A DNA stretch of 64,000 bases from an uncultured Flavobacteriaceae bacterium (GTDB taxonomy: Bacteria; Bacteroidota; Bacteroidia; Flavobacteriales; Flavobacteriaceae), in NCBI GenBank assembly GCA_947488345.1, contig CANKZQ010000001.1, positions 486,501 through 550,500 of the forward strand. Direction: 5' to 3'. Below the pieces are notes generated by a model. The model ran no database searches. It saw only the letters and a list, made by a program, of their open reading frames with translations, and was not told where the DNA came from. A program made the position numbers and the translations under genes. Shown here piece by piece: positions 1 through 7,849 of the stretch (the first letter of the stretch is position 1; each line of letters begins with the position of its first letter).

Positions 1-851
1 ATTTTAATGGCACCGCTGGTGTTTGGCGAAAAGAATGTATTATCGATGCTGGTAATTGGGAAGGCGATACCTTGACGGAAGACCTCGACCTAAGCTATAG
101 AGCACAGTTAAAAAATTGGAAATTCAAATACTTGGAAGGCGTAGAAACTCCAGCAGAACTTCCGGTGGTGATTAGTGCCGCTCGAACACAGCAATTTAGA
201 TGGAACAAAGGCGGCGCTGAAAATTTCAAGAAAATGCTCTGGAAAGTACTCAAAAACAAGAGTATTTCATCCAAAACAAAAGTTCACGGCATTCTACATT
301 TATTAAATAGTACCATGTTCTTAAATGTACTAATCGTAGGGGTTTTAAGTATTCCGATGCTCTATATTAAAAACGAGTATACCCATTTAAAAGTTTACTT
401 TTTCGTCATGAGCTTTTTTGTGATAAGTACTGTGATTTTCTTTATCTGCTATTGGTTTATGTACAAAAGTAAATATGGAGGCGGCCTTAAGAGTTTTGTA
501 CGGTATATAGGGATGTTTTTTACATTTTTCTCTATTGCAATGGGGTTCTCATTGCACAATTCTATTGCTGTTCTCGAAGGGCATTTTGGAAAGAAAAGTG
601 AATTTGTACGGACTCCAAAATTCAATATTAGTTCTTTAGCGGATAGTTGGAAAGGCAATAAATATTTACGAAAAAAAGTTTCATTAAATGTCATTTTTGA
701 GGGATTATTGGCAGCTTATTTTGCCTTCGGCATGTATAGTGCTTTTGTCGTAGGAGATACCGGTGGTGATTTTGCACTGTTTCCTTTTCATCTGATGCTT
801 TTTCTTGGATTTGGATATGTATTCTTTAAATCTTTAACTTCGAAAGCCTAA
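1..851 (+). CDS. Processive-type family 2 glycosyltransferase, C-terminal part (5' end outside window)
   Basis: The reading frame is open from base 3 to a TAA at 849-851, so the gene begins before the window. An ATG-less stretch reads FNGTAGVWR, followed by the acceptor-binding TED motif (EGDTLTEDLDL) and the QxxRW motif (QQFRW) at about 189-206. These are the signatures of membrane GT2 enzymes that use nucleotide sugars, such as cellulose, hyaluronan or poly-GlcNAc synthases. About four hydrophobic segments follow, as expected for the C-terminal membrane part. The substrate cannot be told from this fragment. The next gene downstream is another sugar-transfer membrane protein. Confidence 0.85.
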   Translation, partial: FNGTAGVWRKECIIDAGNWEGDTLTEDLDLSYRAQLKNWKFKYLEGVETPAELPVVISAARTQQFRWNKGGAENFKKMLWKVLKNKSISSKTKVHGILHLLNSTMFLNVLIVGVLSIPMLYIKNEYTHLKVYFFVMSFFVISTVIFFICYWFMYKSKYGGGLKSFVRYIGMFFTFFSIAMGFSLHNSIAVLEGHFGKKSEFVRTPKFNISSLADSWKGNKYLRKKVSLNVIFEGLLAAYFAFGMYSAFVVGDTGGDFALFPFHLMLFLGFGYVFFKSLTSKA

Positions 852-892
852 TAAGCGACCTATTTTATCTAAATTTAGCTACTCACTGAAGC

Positions 893-900
893 TATTTTTG
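893..900 (+). promoter_or_regulatory. Bacteroidota -7 box
   Basis: TATTTTTG is an exact match to TAnnTTTG, 16 bases before the ATG of the GT-C-like gene. No clear TTTG -33 box was found at the usual spacing. Confidence 0.45.
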
Positions 901-916
901 TTATTTCTTAAAAGTA

Positions 917-2320
917 ATGCCAAATCTTACCTATTTAAAAAGTATTCAAATACCCTTGTTACTGGCCATAGTAAGTGTCGCTTTCTATCTATCTTTCGGC
1001 TACGATTTACAGCGAACAGAATATTCCAAACTTATCTTGCTGTACGTAGGACTTTTCTTTTTGTTCTATAAATTGCTGCAAATAGTTAAAAATGACTTTA
1101 AATTTTTAGTCTTTCTATCAGTAGTATTCAGGCTCTTGTTCTTATTCTCAATTCCGAATTTATCACAAGATTTTTATCGTTTCATATGGGACGGACGCAT
1201 GATTCTAGAAGGTTTCAACCCATATCTATACACAGTCGATTCATTTATACAAAATGGTCAGACTCCTGTTAATCAAGCCTTAGAATTGCATGCAGGTATG
1301 GGCGCACTCAGTGCTGGTCACTATACAAACTACCCTCCTATTAATCAACTCTGTTTTGTCATAGCAGGACTTTTCTCAGGTACCAACATTTTGGGTTCTG
1401 TTATCGTTATGCGTTTGCTCATTATCATGGCAGATATCGGTATTCTTTATTTTGGTAAGAAGCTACTTACAAATTTAAAACTACCGGTTCATCATATATT
1501 TTGGTATTTGTTGAATCCATTTATAATTATTGAATTAACAGGTAACTTACATTTTGAGGCCGTTATGATTTTCTTTTTAATATGGGCTCTATATTTACTC
1601 CAAAAAGGAAATTGGAAACTAGCGGCAATTGTATTTGCATTTTCAGTTTCTGTTAAATTGATACCACTGATATTTTTGCCTGTATTCTTTCAATATTTCA
1701 TGCAAAAAAAACATCCGTTCCTAAACGAACCAAACGCTCCAACAACGTTGATCTCAAGGCTTTTAAGACTCAGCAGTTTTTACCTCATCATTATTGCGGT
1801 AGTTGCGCTTTTATTTTTACCATTTCTTTCTTCAGAATTTCTCAGCAATTATGCAGAGACAGTAGGTCTCTGGTTTCGAAATTTTGAATTTAACGCAAGT
1901 ATCTATTATGTAGCACGAGCCTACGGTTATACCTTCAGAGGGTTTAATGAAATTGCCGTTATCGGAAAAATAATTCCAATTGTTGTGCTAGGTGTCACAT
2001 TAATTATTACTTTTTTCAGAAAAAACAAGACGACTATACAGCTCATAGCCGCCCTACTATTTGTACTTACGTTCTATTATTTTACGGCAACTACAGTACA
2101 CCCGTGGTATTTGGCAACACCACTTATTCTCTCCATTTTTACACGCTATAAATTTCCATTGGTATGGAGTTTTATGATCATTATAAGCTACCTAGCTTAC
2201 GCAAATACGAATAACACAGAAAATTTATGGATTATAGGTTTAGAATATAGTATTGTTTACGGGGTATTTATTTGGGAGGTTTTTATTAAGAAAAGGATGG
2301 TTCAAGTCAATAAAGAATAG
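917..2320 (+). CDS. GT-C-type membrane glycosyltransferase (GT87/DUF2029-like mannosyltransferase family)
   Basis: A 467-residue, very hydrophobic protein with about ten or more membrane segments. Near residues 85-105 it has the loop SQDFYRFIWDG...GFNPY, the typical first-loop signature of polyprenol-phosphate-sugar dependent GT-C enzymes, with the acidic residue expected to be catalytic. A second conserved patch, TTVHPWYLATP, lies near residue 390, as in other family members. It probably transfers a sugar from a lipid-linked donor on the outer face of the inner membrane. It follows the GT2 gene by 65 bases with its own TAnnTTTG box. The sugar and the acceptor are unknown. Confidence 0.7.
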   Translation: MPNLTYLKSIQIPLLLAIVSVAFYLSFGYDLQRTEYSKLILLYVGLFFLFYKLLQIVKNDFKFLVFLSVVFRLLFLFSIPNLSQDFYRFIWDGRMILEGFNPYLYTVDSFIQNGQTPVNQALELHAGMGALSAGHYTNYPPINQLCFVIAGLFSGTNILGSVIVMRLLIIMADIGILYFGKKLLTNLKLPVHHIFWYLLNPFIIIELTGNLHFEAVMIFFLIWALYLLQKGNWKLAAIVFAFSVSVKLIPLIFLPVFFQYFMQKKHPFLNEPNAPTTLISRLLRLSSFYLIIIAVVALLFLPFLSSEFLSNYAETVGLWFRNFEFNASIYYVARAYGYTFRGFNEIAVIGKIIPIVVLGVTLIITFFRKNKTTIQLIAALLFVLTFYYFTATTVHPWYLATPLILSIFTRYKFPLVWSFMIIISYLAYANTNNTENLWIIGLEYSIVYGVFIWEVFIKKRMVQVNKE

Positions 2321-2423
2321 AGATTGCTGCAACATAAATATAGCCTAAGGTTATGATTGCTAGAGTGAATCCGAAATTTTCAATCTTATCGATGGTTTTA
2401 TTTGACTTAAATATTTTTTTCAT
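2307..2423 (-). CDS. Possible 38-residue single-pass membrane protein
   Basis: On the minus strand an ATG at 2423 opens a 39-codon frame ending in TGA at 2307-2309. The peptide starts MKKIFKSNKTIDKIEN and continues into about 20 hydrophobic residues ending SILY, i.e. a basic head and one C-terminal membrane segment. It overlaps the last 14 bases of the convergent GT-C gene. No strong promoter or ribosome site is visible. A minus-strand terminator (2501-2547) lies just upstream, so it would need its own promoter in 2424-2500. The family is not recognised. It may be a chance frame. Confidence 0.4.
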   Translation of the reverse strand: MKKIFKSNKTIDKIENFGFTLAIITLGYIYVAAISILY

Positions 2424-2500
2424 TCGTATAATGATTTAAAAGAAATACAATTATGAAATATGTGTAAATAAATGGTTTCAAAAAAAGATAACATGCAAAC

Positions 2501-2547
2501 AATAAAAAACCGCTAGTCTCAATAGGGAAGTAAACCTTAACTAGCGG
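2501..2547 (-). terminator. Rho-independent terminator (minus strand)
   Basis: The 8-bp stem CCGCTAGT (2510-2517) / ACTAGCGG (2540-2547) is followed on the minus strand by TTTTTTATT. It lies 213 bases beyond the stop codon of the response regulator, the nearest minus-strand gene upstream of it. Confidence 0.65.
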
Positions 2548-2723
2548 CATTTATGTTCAAAGCGCACTAATACAATTAATTTACTTTGCATTCATTACCA
2601 TTGAAAAATCATAAATAAACCCCTTTAATTATTTCAAAACAATGGTAAAATTATTATTCCAAATATCCGCTAGCAAATAAAGAGCATTCTGATGAAATGT
2701 ATTGTAGTAGTACTTTGTATTTT

Positions 2724-2746
2724 CTTGTAGTTGTTTCAACTACAAG
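2724..2746. other. Perfect hairpin after the response regulator
   Basis: CTTGTAGTTG - TTT - CAACTACAAG, a perfect 10-bp stem with a 3-base loop, 14 bases past the stop codon of the minus-strand gene. There is no U-tract on either strand, so it is an RNA-stability or processing hairpin, or a binding palindrome, rather than a classical terminator. Confidence 0.5.
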
Positions 2747-2759
2747 CCAAAAATATCTC

Positions 2760-3386
2760 TTATGAAATATTATGGTCAATGGCGTAACGTACTAGAGCGG
2801 CATTATTTTTTAGATTCATTTTTTGTAAGATGCGACTTCGGTACGTGCTCACTGTATTAACACTTAATGAAACCTCCTTGGCAATTTCAGATACCGTCTT
2901 ACCTTTGGCTATTAATTCAAGCACCTGTAACTCTCGGTCTGATAATAACTCGTGCAATGCCGATACAGGTTTATTACCAACAGCGTCTACCAACATATCA
3001 GCAAGCACAGAAGAGATATACTTCTTGCCTGAAAGGACCTTTTTCACAGCACCTAATAGTTCTTCTGGCGGACTATCTTTACTCAAAAATCCGTAAGCCC
3101 CTGCTTTTAATGCTCGTAGGGCATACTGTTCTTCTGGTTGCGCACTTAACATAATGATTGGAGTATCAATTTCCAATACGTTGGCTTGCTTCAACATCTC
3201 AAGACCATTTAATTTCGGCATTGCCACATCTAGAAGTGCCAGCGACACTTCATTATTTCTTAGTATAGAAAGACCTTCAATACCATTTGACGCTTCCAAA
3301 AAAACACCATCCGGATATTCATCGCGAAGAATTTCAATGAGTCCCATTCTCAATATGGCATGGTCATCAACTAATAATATATTCAT
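2760..3386 (-). CDS. LuxR/NarL-family response regulator (orphan)
   Basis: 208 residues with an N-terminal receiver domain (about 1-120) and a C-terminal LuxR-type helix-turn-helix (about 148-205: LSDRELQVLELIAKG...VNTVSTYRSRI). The acidic pocket D7/D8 (VDDH) and the phospho-acceptor D53 (ALLDVAMP) are present, and K104 (FLSKDSP) fits the conserved lysine. This is a normal NarL-type length. No histidine kinase lies next to it, so its partner is elsewhere or it responds to a kinase encoded in another locus, for example the one at 42.5-44.4 kb. The targets are unknown. The start ATG at 3386 begins the canonical MNILLVDDH. Confidence 0.9.
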   Translation of the reverse strand: MNILLVDDHAILRMGLIEILRDEYPDGVFLEASNGIEGLSILRNNEVSLALLDVAMPKLNGLEMLKQANVLEIDTPIIMLSAQPEEQYALRALKAGAYGFLSKDSPPEELLGAVKKVLSGKKYISSVLADMLVDAVGNKPVSALHELLSDRELQVLELIAKGKTVSEIAKEVSLSVNTVSTYRSRILQKMNLKNNAALVRYAIDHNIS

Positions 3387-3450
3387 TCTATTTTACTTTC
3401 AGATATGCTGGTGCAAGTTAGTAATAAAAAGTAGGCAAGAAAATCTCAAA

Positions 3451-3813
3451 TTAATACTGATCTGTGGCCAGTAACACTAAATTACAGGCAATCTCAGCAT
3501 CAATATTATGTTCTCTAAGTAATCTTACAAATTCCATGTTTTCGGTACCTGGATTAAAAATTACCCGCTTCGGTTGTAATGATATGATATACTCATAATA
3601 GGCTGGTTGACGACTTGGGTTTATATATAAGGTTACGGTATCAATACCTATAAATTGAGGGTTGTCGGTTCTTATTTCAACCTGTCCTATCTCCCCTGCC
3701 CTCAAACCTATTGCTTTGACTTCATGACCTTTATCGATTAATCTTTTAATCACAATATGAGAATATCTATGTGCTTTCATAGAAGCGCCAATGACCAATG
3801 TTCGTTTTGTCAT
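3451..3813 (-). CDS. CoA-binding domain protein (YccU-like, CoA_binding_2)
   Basis: A 120-residue single Rossmann domain. The N-terminus TLVIGASMKAHRYS and the later PKRVIFNPGTEN are the two conserved stretches of the small CoA-binding family related to the nucleotide-binding part of succinyl-CoA synthetase. No catalytic domain is fused. The cellular role of this family is not established. It is transcribed on the minus strand 65 bases upstream of the response regulator, behind an exact TAnnTTTG box at 3851-3858, and the two may share a transcript. Confidence 0.8.
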   Translation of the reverse strand: MTKRTLVIGASMKAHRYSHIVIKRLIDKGHEVKAIGLRAGEIGQVEIRTDNPQFIGIDTVTLYINPSRQPAYYEYIISLQPKRVIFNPGTENMEFVRLLREHNIDAEIACNLVLLATDQY

Positions 3814-3850
3814 TTGTTAAAGTCTGTTAATCATTTGTTAATCGGTGTTA

Positions 3851-3858
3851 CAAATATA
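3851..3858 (-). promoter_or_regulatory. -7 box of the CoA-binding gene
   Basis: On the minus strand TATATTTG matches TAnnTTTG exactly, 37 bases before the ATG at 3813. No clear -33 box. Confidence 0.5.
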
Positions 3859-3937
3859 CAAAGCCCACGTCATATGGATAATGTATAATTTAAGAAGATA
3901 CTTTTTTTAAAATATATACATTCTCATTTTGGTTTTT

Positions 3938-3973
3938 AAAACCCTCTATTCGGTGAATCTGATGGAGGGTTTT
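3938..3973 (+). other. Leader hairpin upstream of the AGCS symporter
   Basis: Stem AAAACCCTC (3938-3946) / GAGGGTTTT (3965-3973), 9 bp, with an 18-base loop. No plus-strand gene precedes it for 1.6 kb, so it probably belongs to the 5' leader of the symporter and not to an upstream 3' end. Confidence 0.5.
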
Positions 3974-3991
3974 ATGTTTCTCACTTCCTTC

Positions 3992-4038
3992 AGTTACCAA
4001 CATTTAGTGGACAAAATTTGTGGTAACTCCTTTTTTTT
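3992..4038 (+). terminator. Terminator-like hairpin in the AGCS leader (possible attenuator)
   Basis: Stem AGTTACCA (3992-3999) / TGGTAACT (4021-4028), then CC and a run of eight T (4031-4038). It ends 41 bases before the ATG at 4080 and has no plus-strand gene upstream to terminate. Together with the hairpin at 3938-3973 it has the layout of an attenuator or riboswitch expression platform. Confidence 0.55.
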
Positions 4039-4079
4039 ATGATATTGCAGCTCCCAATAAAAAATTAACTCAATTAATT

Positions 4080-5696
4080 ATGAAGAAAAAACTGCTTTCA
4101 ATGCTATTGATACTAACACCACTTCTAACCTTTGCACAAGATAAAGGGCTCGATGAACGAATAAATGATTGGTTCATGCCCATAGCCTCGGCTTGGGAAG
4201 GTTTTGTTCTAACCAAAGTGCCTTTAGGTCAATATGATATTCCTTTAGTGGTATTGCTTTTAGTAATAGGTGCCACTTTTTTTACTATTTATTTTGGCGT
4301 CCCTGGTGTTAAAAGGTTCCCTTTAGCTATTAATACTGTACGAGGCAAATATGACGAAATTGAAGGTCATGGAATAGAAAAAACGGAGTTAGCCGTTGAT
4401 GGTGATATTCCAGATACGATTAGAGATGAAAGTAAAGAAGGTGAAGTTTCACACTTCCAAGCCCTTGCAACGGCAGTTTCAGGTACCGTTGGTTTGGGTA
4501 ATATTGCTGGGGTGGCCGTGGCAATTGCACTCGGTGGTCCTGGTGCCACATTTTGGATGATTGTTTGTGGACTAATTGGAATGTCAACAAAATTTGTAGA
4601 ATGTACCTTAGGTGTTAAATACAGAGATGTAGGACCAGATGGTACTGTATATGGTGGCCCGATGTACTACCTTTCTAAAGGATTAAAAGAAAGAAACATG
4701 AGTGGATTAGGAAAAGTACTTGGTGCTTTGTTCGCGATCTTATGTGTTGGTGCTTCATTTGGGGGTGGTAACGCCTTTCAATCTAATCAGGCGGCGGTAC
4801 AATTAAGTACACTTTTCAATTTAGAAGGAGGTGCAACAGGAGTTATTATAGGTATTATTTTAGCAGTACTCGTTGGTATTGTTATCATTGGTGGTATCAA
4901 GAGAATCGCCAGCATAACAGAAAAAATAGTTCCATTTATGGCCGGTATTTATGTACTCGCTTGTTTGGTCATCATTTTTGCTAATTTTAGTTCTATTGGT
5001 GATGCATTTGGACTAATATTTAGTGGAGCTTTTACTCCAATGGCGGGTCTAGGTGGTTTAGTAGGTGTACTTATTGTTGGTTTCCAAAGAGCGGCGTTCT
5101 CGAATGAAGCTGGTGCTGGTTCTGCCGCAATTGCCCATTCTGCAGTAAAAACAAAATATCCAGCGTCTGAAGGTGTAGTTGCTTTATTAGAACCATTTAT
5201 AGATACTGTGGTAATTTGTACAATGACTGCTTTAGTTATTATATTCTTTAATATAGATGGCGCTAATATGCAAAGTGTATTTGCCTATGGAGGTGATGGA
5301 AGTAATGTTATTTTAAATGATGGTGGAGCTTCAATCGGTGGCGTAGATTTAACGTCTATGGCTTTTGATTCTGTTATTCCTGGTTTTTCATACATACTCA
5401 CTATTGCAATTGTTCTATTTGCTTTTTCTACCATGATTTCATGGTCTTATTATGGTTTACAATCTTGGAAGTACCTTTTTGGAAAAGGGAAAAAAGCCGA
5501 TTTAGTATATAAAATTTTGTTTTTATTATTTGTAGTCATAGGAGCTGCCGCTACATTAGATGCGGTAATTAAGTTCTCTGATGCCATGATTTTGGCCTTA
5601 GTATTCCCGAATATGATAGGATTATTCTTCTTGTTTCCGCGAGTTAAGGAAGAAATGAGTAAATACTTAAGTGCAATTAAAAGCTCGAAAGAATAA
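4080..5696 (+). CDS. Alanine/glycine:cation symporter (AGCS family)
   Basis: 538 residues from the ATG at 4080. A frame-extending GTG at 4020 lies inside the terminator hairpin and is not favoured. The N-terminus MKKKLLSMLLILTPLLTFAQ looks like a cleavable signal, common in flavobacterial AGCS proteins. About ten membrane segments follow. Family stretches visible are SGTVGLGNIAGVA (about 140), GGPMYYLSKGL, GFQRAAFSNEAGAGSA (about 335) and the C-terminal TMISWSYYGLQSW. It imports alanine or glycine with Na+ or H+ across the inner membrane. It is followed 12 bases later by the HhH protein. The structured leader suggests regulation by premature termination. Confidence 0.92.
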   Translation: MKKKLLSMLLILTPLLTFAQDKGLDERINDWFMPIASAWEGFVLTKVPLGQYDIPLVVLLLVIGATFFTIYFGVPGVKRFPLAINTVRGKYDEIEGHGIEKTELAVDGDIPDTIRDESKEGEVSHFQALATAVSGTVGLGNIAGVAVAIALGGPGATFWMIVCGLIGMSTKFVECTLGVKYRDVGPDGTVYGGPMYYLSKGLKERNMSGLGKVLGALFAILCVGASFGGGNAFQSNQAAVQLSTLFNLEGGATGVIIGIILAVLVGIVIIGGIKRIASITEKIVPFMAGIYVLACLVIIFANFSSIGDAFGLIFSGAFTPMAGLGGLVGVLIVGFQRAAFSNEAGAGSAAIAHSAVKTKYPASEGVVALLEPFIDTVVICTMTALVIIFFNIDGANMQSVFAYGGDGSNVILNDGGASIGGVDLTSMAFDSVIPGFSYILTIAIVLFAFSTMISWSYYGLQSWKYLFGKGKKADLVYKILFLLFVVIGAAATLDAVIKFSDAMILALVFPNMIGLFFLFPRVKEEMSKYLSAIKSSKE

Positions 5697-5708
5697 GAAC
5701 TACGCTTA

Positions 5709-6581
5709 ATGAAAAATTTAAAATCCCATTTCTGGTATAACAAAAACCAACGAAATGGGATTTTCTTTTTAGCGCTCATTATTGTTATCTTACAACTACT
5801 CTATTTGTTTGTGAGTTCTTCTGGACGTACTACGTCTGATTTGAATTTAGAAAGGATCAATCGTCACAGACAAGAAATTGATTCTTTGAGAGCTATTCAA
5901 TTGGAAAGTAAAAAGCCAAAGATTTTTCCATTTAATCCGAGTTTCATCGACGATTTTAAGGGCTACCAACTAGGGATGTCTACTGATGAAATTGATCGAC
6001 TAATACAACATCGAACTGATGGGAATTATATCAATTCGATCAGTGAATTTCAACAAGTGACCAAGGTTTCAGATAGCTTACTTGCCATAATCTCACCTTA
6101 TTTTAAATTTCCTGAATGGATAACCAATAAAATCAGTAAAAAGAACATTCAAATACAAAAATCAAACACATCAAGGGTCTCAAAAACGGATATCAATTCC
6201 GCCACTATCGATGTACTAAAAGAGATCAACGGTATAGGACAGGTATTAGGAAGACGTATTATTAGTTACCGGAATAAATTAGGTGGCTTTTCTGTTAATG
6301 AACAATTATATGAGGTCTATGGCCTTGAATCTCGAATCGCAGACCAAGTATTAGAGCGGTTTATGGTTATAAAAAAGCCGCAAATAAAAAAGCTAAACCT
6401 AAATGAAGCAACATTTAAAGAAGTGTTATCTATAGTCTATATTGATTATCAATTAACTAAAAAGATATTTGAATATCGTGATGAAGTAGCAGAAATTCAA
6501 TCATTAGAAGAATTGAAAAAAATTGAAGGATTCCCATTGGAAAAATTTGACAGAATAGCCTTATATTTGACCGTCAAATAG
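5709..6581 (+). CDS. Helix-hairpin-helix (ComEA-like) membrane-anchored protein
   Basis: 290 residues. A short cytoplasmic N-terminus is followed by one hydrophobic segment (about 17-38), then a soluble region with repeated HhH motifs: one around residues 158-215 (DINSATIDVLKEINGIGQVLGRRI) and a second, degenerate set near 225-285 (LNLNEATFKEVLSI). This resembles ComEA-type DNA-binding repeats, which bind the DNA backbone non-specifically. It lies 12 bases behind the symporter and 8 before the acyl-CoA dehydrogenase, probably one transcript. Whether it has a role in DNA uptake here is unknown, as no other competence gene is near. Confidence 0.75.
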   Translation: MKNLKSHFWYNKNQRNGIFFLALIIVILQLLYLFVSSSGRTTSDLNLERINRHRQEIDSLRAIQLESKKPKIFPFNPSFIDDFKGYQLGMSTDEIDRLIQHRTDGNYINSISEFQQVTKVSDSLLAIISPYFKFPEWITNKISKKNIQIQKSNTSRVSKTDINSATIDVLKEINGIGQVLGRRIISYRNKLGGFSVNEQLYEVYGLESRIADQVLERFMVIKKPQIKKLNLNEATFKEVLSIVYIDYQLTKKIFEYRDEVAEIQSLEELKKIEGFPLEKFDRIALYLTVK

Positions 6582-6589
6582 ACTTGCTT

Positions 6590-7756
6590 ATGAGTAGTAT
6601 GTATTTTACTGAAGAACACCATTCTTTTCGACAAAGTTTCAAAGAATTTCTTCAAAAAGAAGTTGTTCCACATATTGAAAAATGGGAAAAAGAAGGAACG
6701 ATCGAACGATTTATCTGGAAGAAAGTTGGTGAAATGGGTTATTTCGGACTCAATACTCCAGAAGCTTATGGCGGTTTGGATCTTGATTTATTTTATACCG
6801 TTATTTTTCTTGAAGAACTTCAAAAGATTAATTCAGGTGGATTCGCTGCAGCCATGTGGGCACATGCTTATTTGGCCATGACACATTTGAATAAAGAAGG
6901 TGACGAACGCATTAAAAAAGAGTATTTAGTTCCAAGTGTCGAAGGTGAAAAAATCGGTTGCCTATGCATTAGCGAACCTTTTGGTGGCTCTGATGTTGCG
7001 GGTATGCGAACTACTGCAATTAAAAAAGGAGATTCATATATTCTAAACGGCTCAAAAACATTTATTACGAATGCCGTCTATTCCGATTATATGGTTGTAG
7101 CTGCAAAGACACAACCAGAACTTGGTAATAAAGGCATGAGTATTTTTGTAATTGATAGCAAAACCGCTGGAATATCAGTGACTAAACTAGACAAACTCGG
7201 ATGGCGTGCTTCCGACACCGGTGAGATTGCCTTTGATAATGTTGAGATTCCTGCTGCAAATTTAATGGGAGAAGAAGGAAAAGGCTTTCCATACATCATG
7301 CAACATTTTGCATTAGAACGTTTAGTTATGGGTATCAATGCGCATGCAAGATCTGAATATGCCATTGAGTATGTATTACAATATATGAGTGAACGAATGG
7401 CTTTTGGCAAAACAATCGATAAGTTTCAAGCATTACGTCACAAAGTGGCAGATATGGCAAGTGAGGTTGAAGTTTGTAAGGTATTTAATTATGCCACTGC
7501 CAAACGATTAAATGACGGTGAATATGTGGTGAAAGAAGCCAGCATGTCTAAATTAGTGTCTACTAAAGTTGCGGATCAAGTGGCCTACGATTGTCTACAG
7601 CTTTTGGGTGGATATGGCTATATGGAAGACTACCCTATGGCGCGATTATTACGTGATAGTCGTCTAGGACCTATAGGTGGTGGTACCTCTGAAATTTTAA
7701 GAGAAATTATCGCCAAAATGATTATAGATAAGAAAGACTATAAACCAGCAACCTAG
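6590..7756 (+). CDS. Acyl-CoA dehydrogenase
   Basis: 388 residues from the ATG at 6590; a TTG at 6584 in the same frame is less likely. This is a full-length FAD enzyme: helical N-terminal domain, middle beta domain (CISEPFGGSDVAGM, about 125-139; WRASDTGEI) and C-terminal four-helix domain with AFGKTIDKFQALRH and QLLGGYGYMEDYP. At the end, GGGTSEI has Gly at the position where medium- and short-chain enzymes carry the catalytic Glu. A Glu is instead present in ALERLVMG (E243), the position used by isovaleryl-CoA and long-chain enzymes. It oxidises an acyl-CoA to the 2-enoyl-CoA. The chain specificity is not certain. Confidence 0.92.
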   Translation: MSSMYFTEEHHSFRQSFKEFLQKEVVPHIEKWEKEGTIERFIWKKVGEMGYFGLNTPEAYGGLDLDLFYTVIFLEELQKINSGGFAAAMWAHAYLAMTHLNKEGDERIKKEYLVPSVEGEKIGCLCISEPFGGSDVAGMRTTAIKKGDSYILNGSKTFITNAVYSDYMVVAAKTQPELGNKGMSIFVIDSKTAGISVTKLDKLGWRASDTGEIAFDNVEIPAANLMGEEGKGFPYIMQHFALERLVMGINAHARSEYAIEYVLQYMSERMAFGKTIDKFQALRHKVADMASEVEVCKVFNYATAKRLNDGEYVVKEASMSKLVSTKVADQVAYDCLQLLGGYGYMEDYPMARLLRDSRLGPIGGGTSEILREIIAKMIIDKKDYKPAT

Positions 7757-7849
7757 TATATTAATCGGTACTTTGACAAAAATATTTTTTGTGATTGGCA
7801 AAATGGCTAGAGAGAAAAATTATCATAAGCTTGCTACTAACTTTTTATT

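Larger units (their letters stand above)
2424..2759. other. 336-base region between the small frame and the response regulator
   Basis: No frame longer than about 20 codons looks coding here. The region holds a minus-strand terminator at 2501-2547 and a perfect 10-bp hairpin at 2724-2746. The stretch between them, downstream of the response regulator on the minus strand, may be a long 3' UTR or a small RNA. Confidence 0.5.

Noticed and set aside
3413-3420. TAACTTGC before the orphan response regulator as a fourth regulon promoter
   Set aside because: The box resembles TAGCTTGC and lies about 27 bases from the ATG, but no matching palindrome exists 30 bases upstream.
2830-3474. Plus-strand frames opposite the response regulator (2830-3096, 2867-3154, 3154-3474)
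   Set aside because: They are antisense to a clear REC-LuxR gene and their peptides show no domain or signal.
3814-4080. Glycine riboswitch before the AGCS gene
   Set aside because: The conserved aptamer segments (GGAGAG, CACCGAAG, CUCAGGUA-type) are not visible. Only the two hairpins and the T-tract can be supported.
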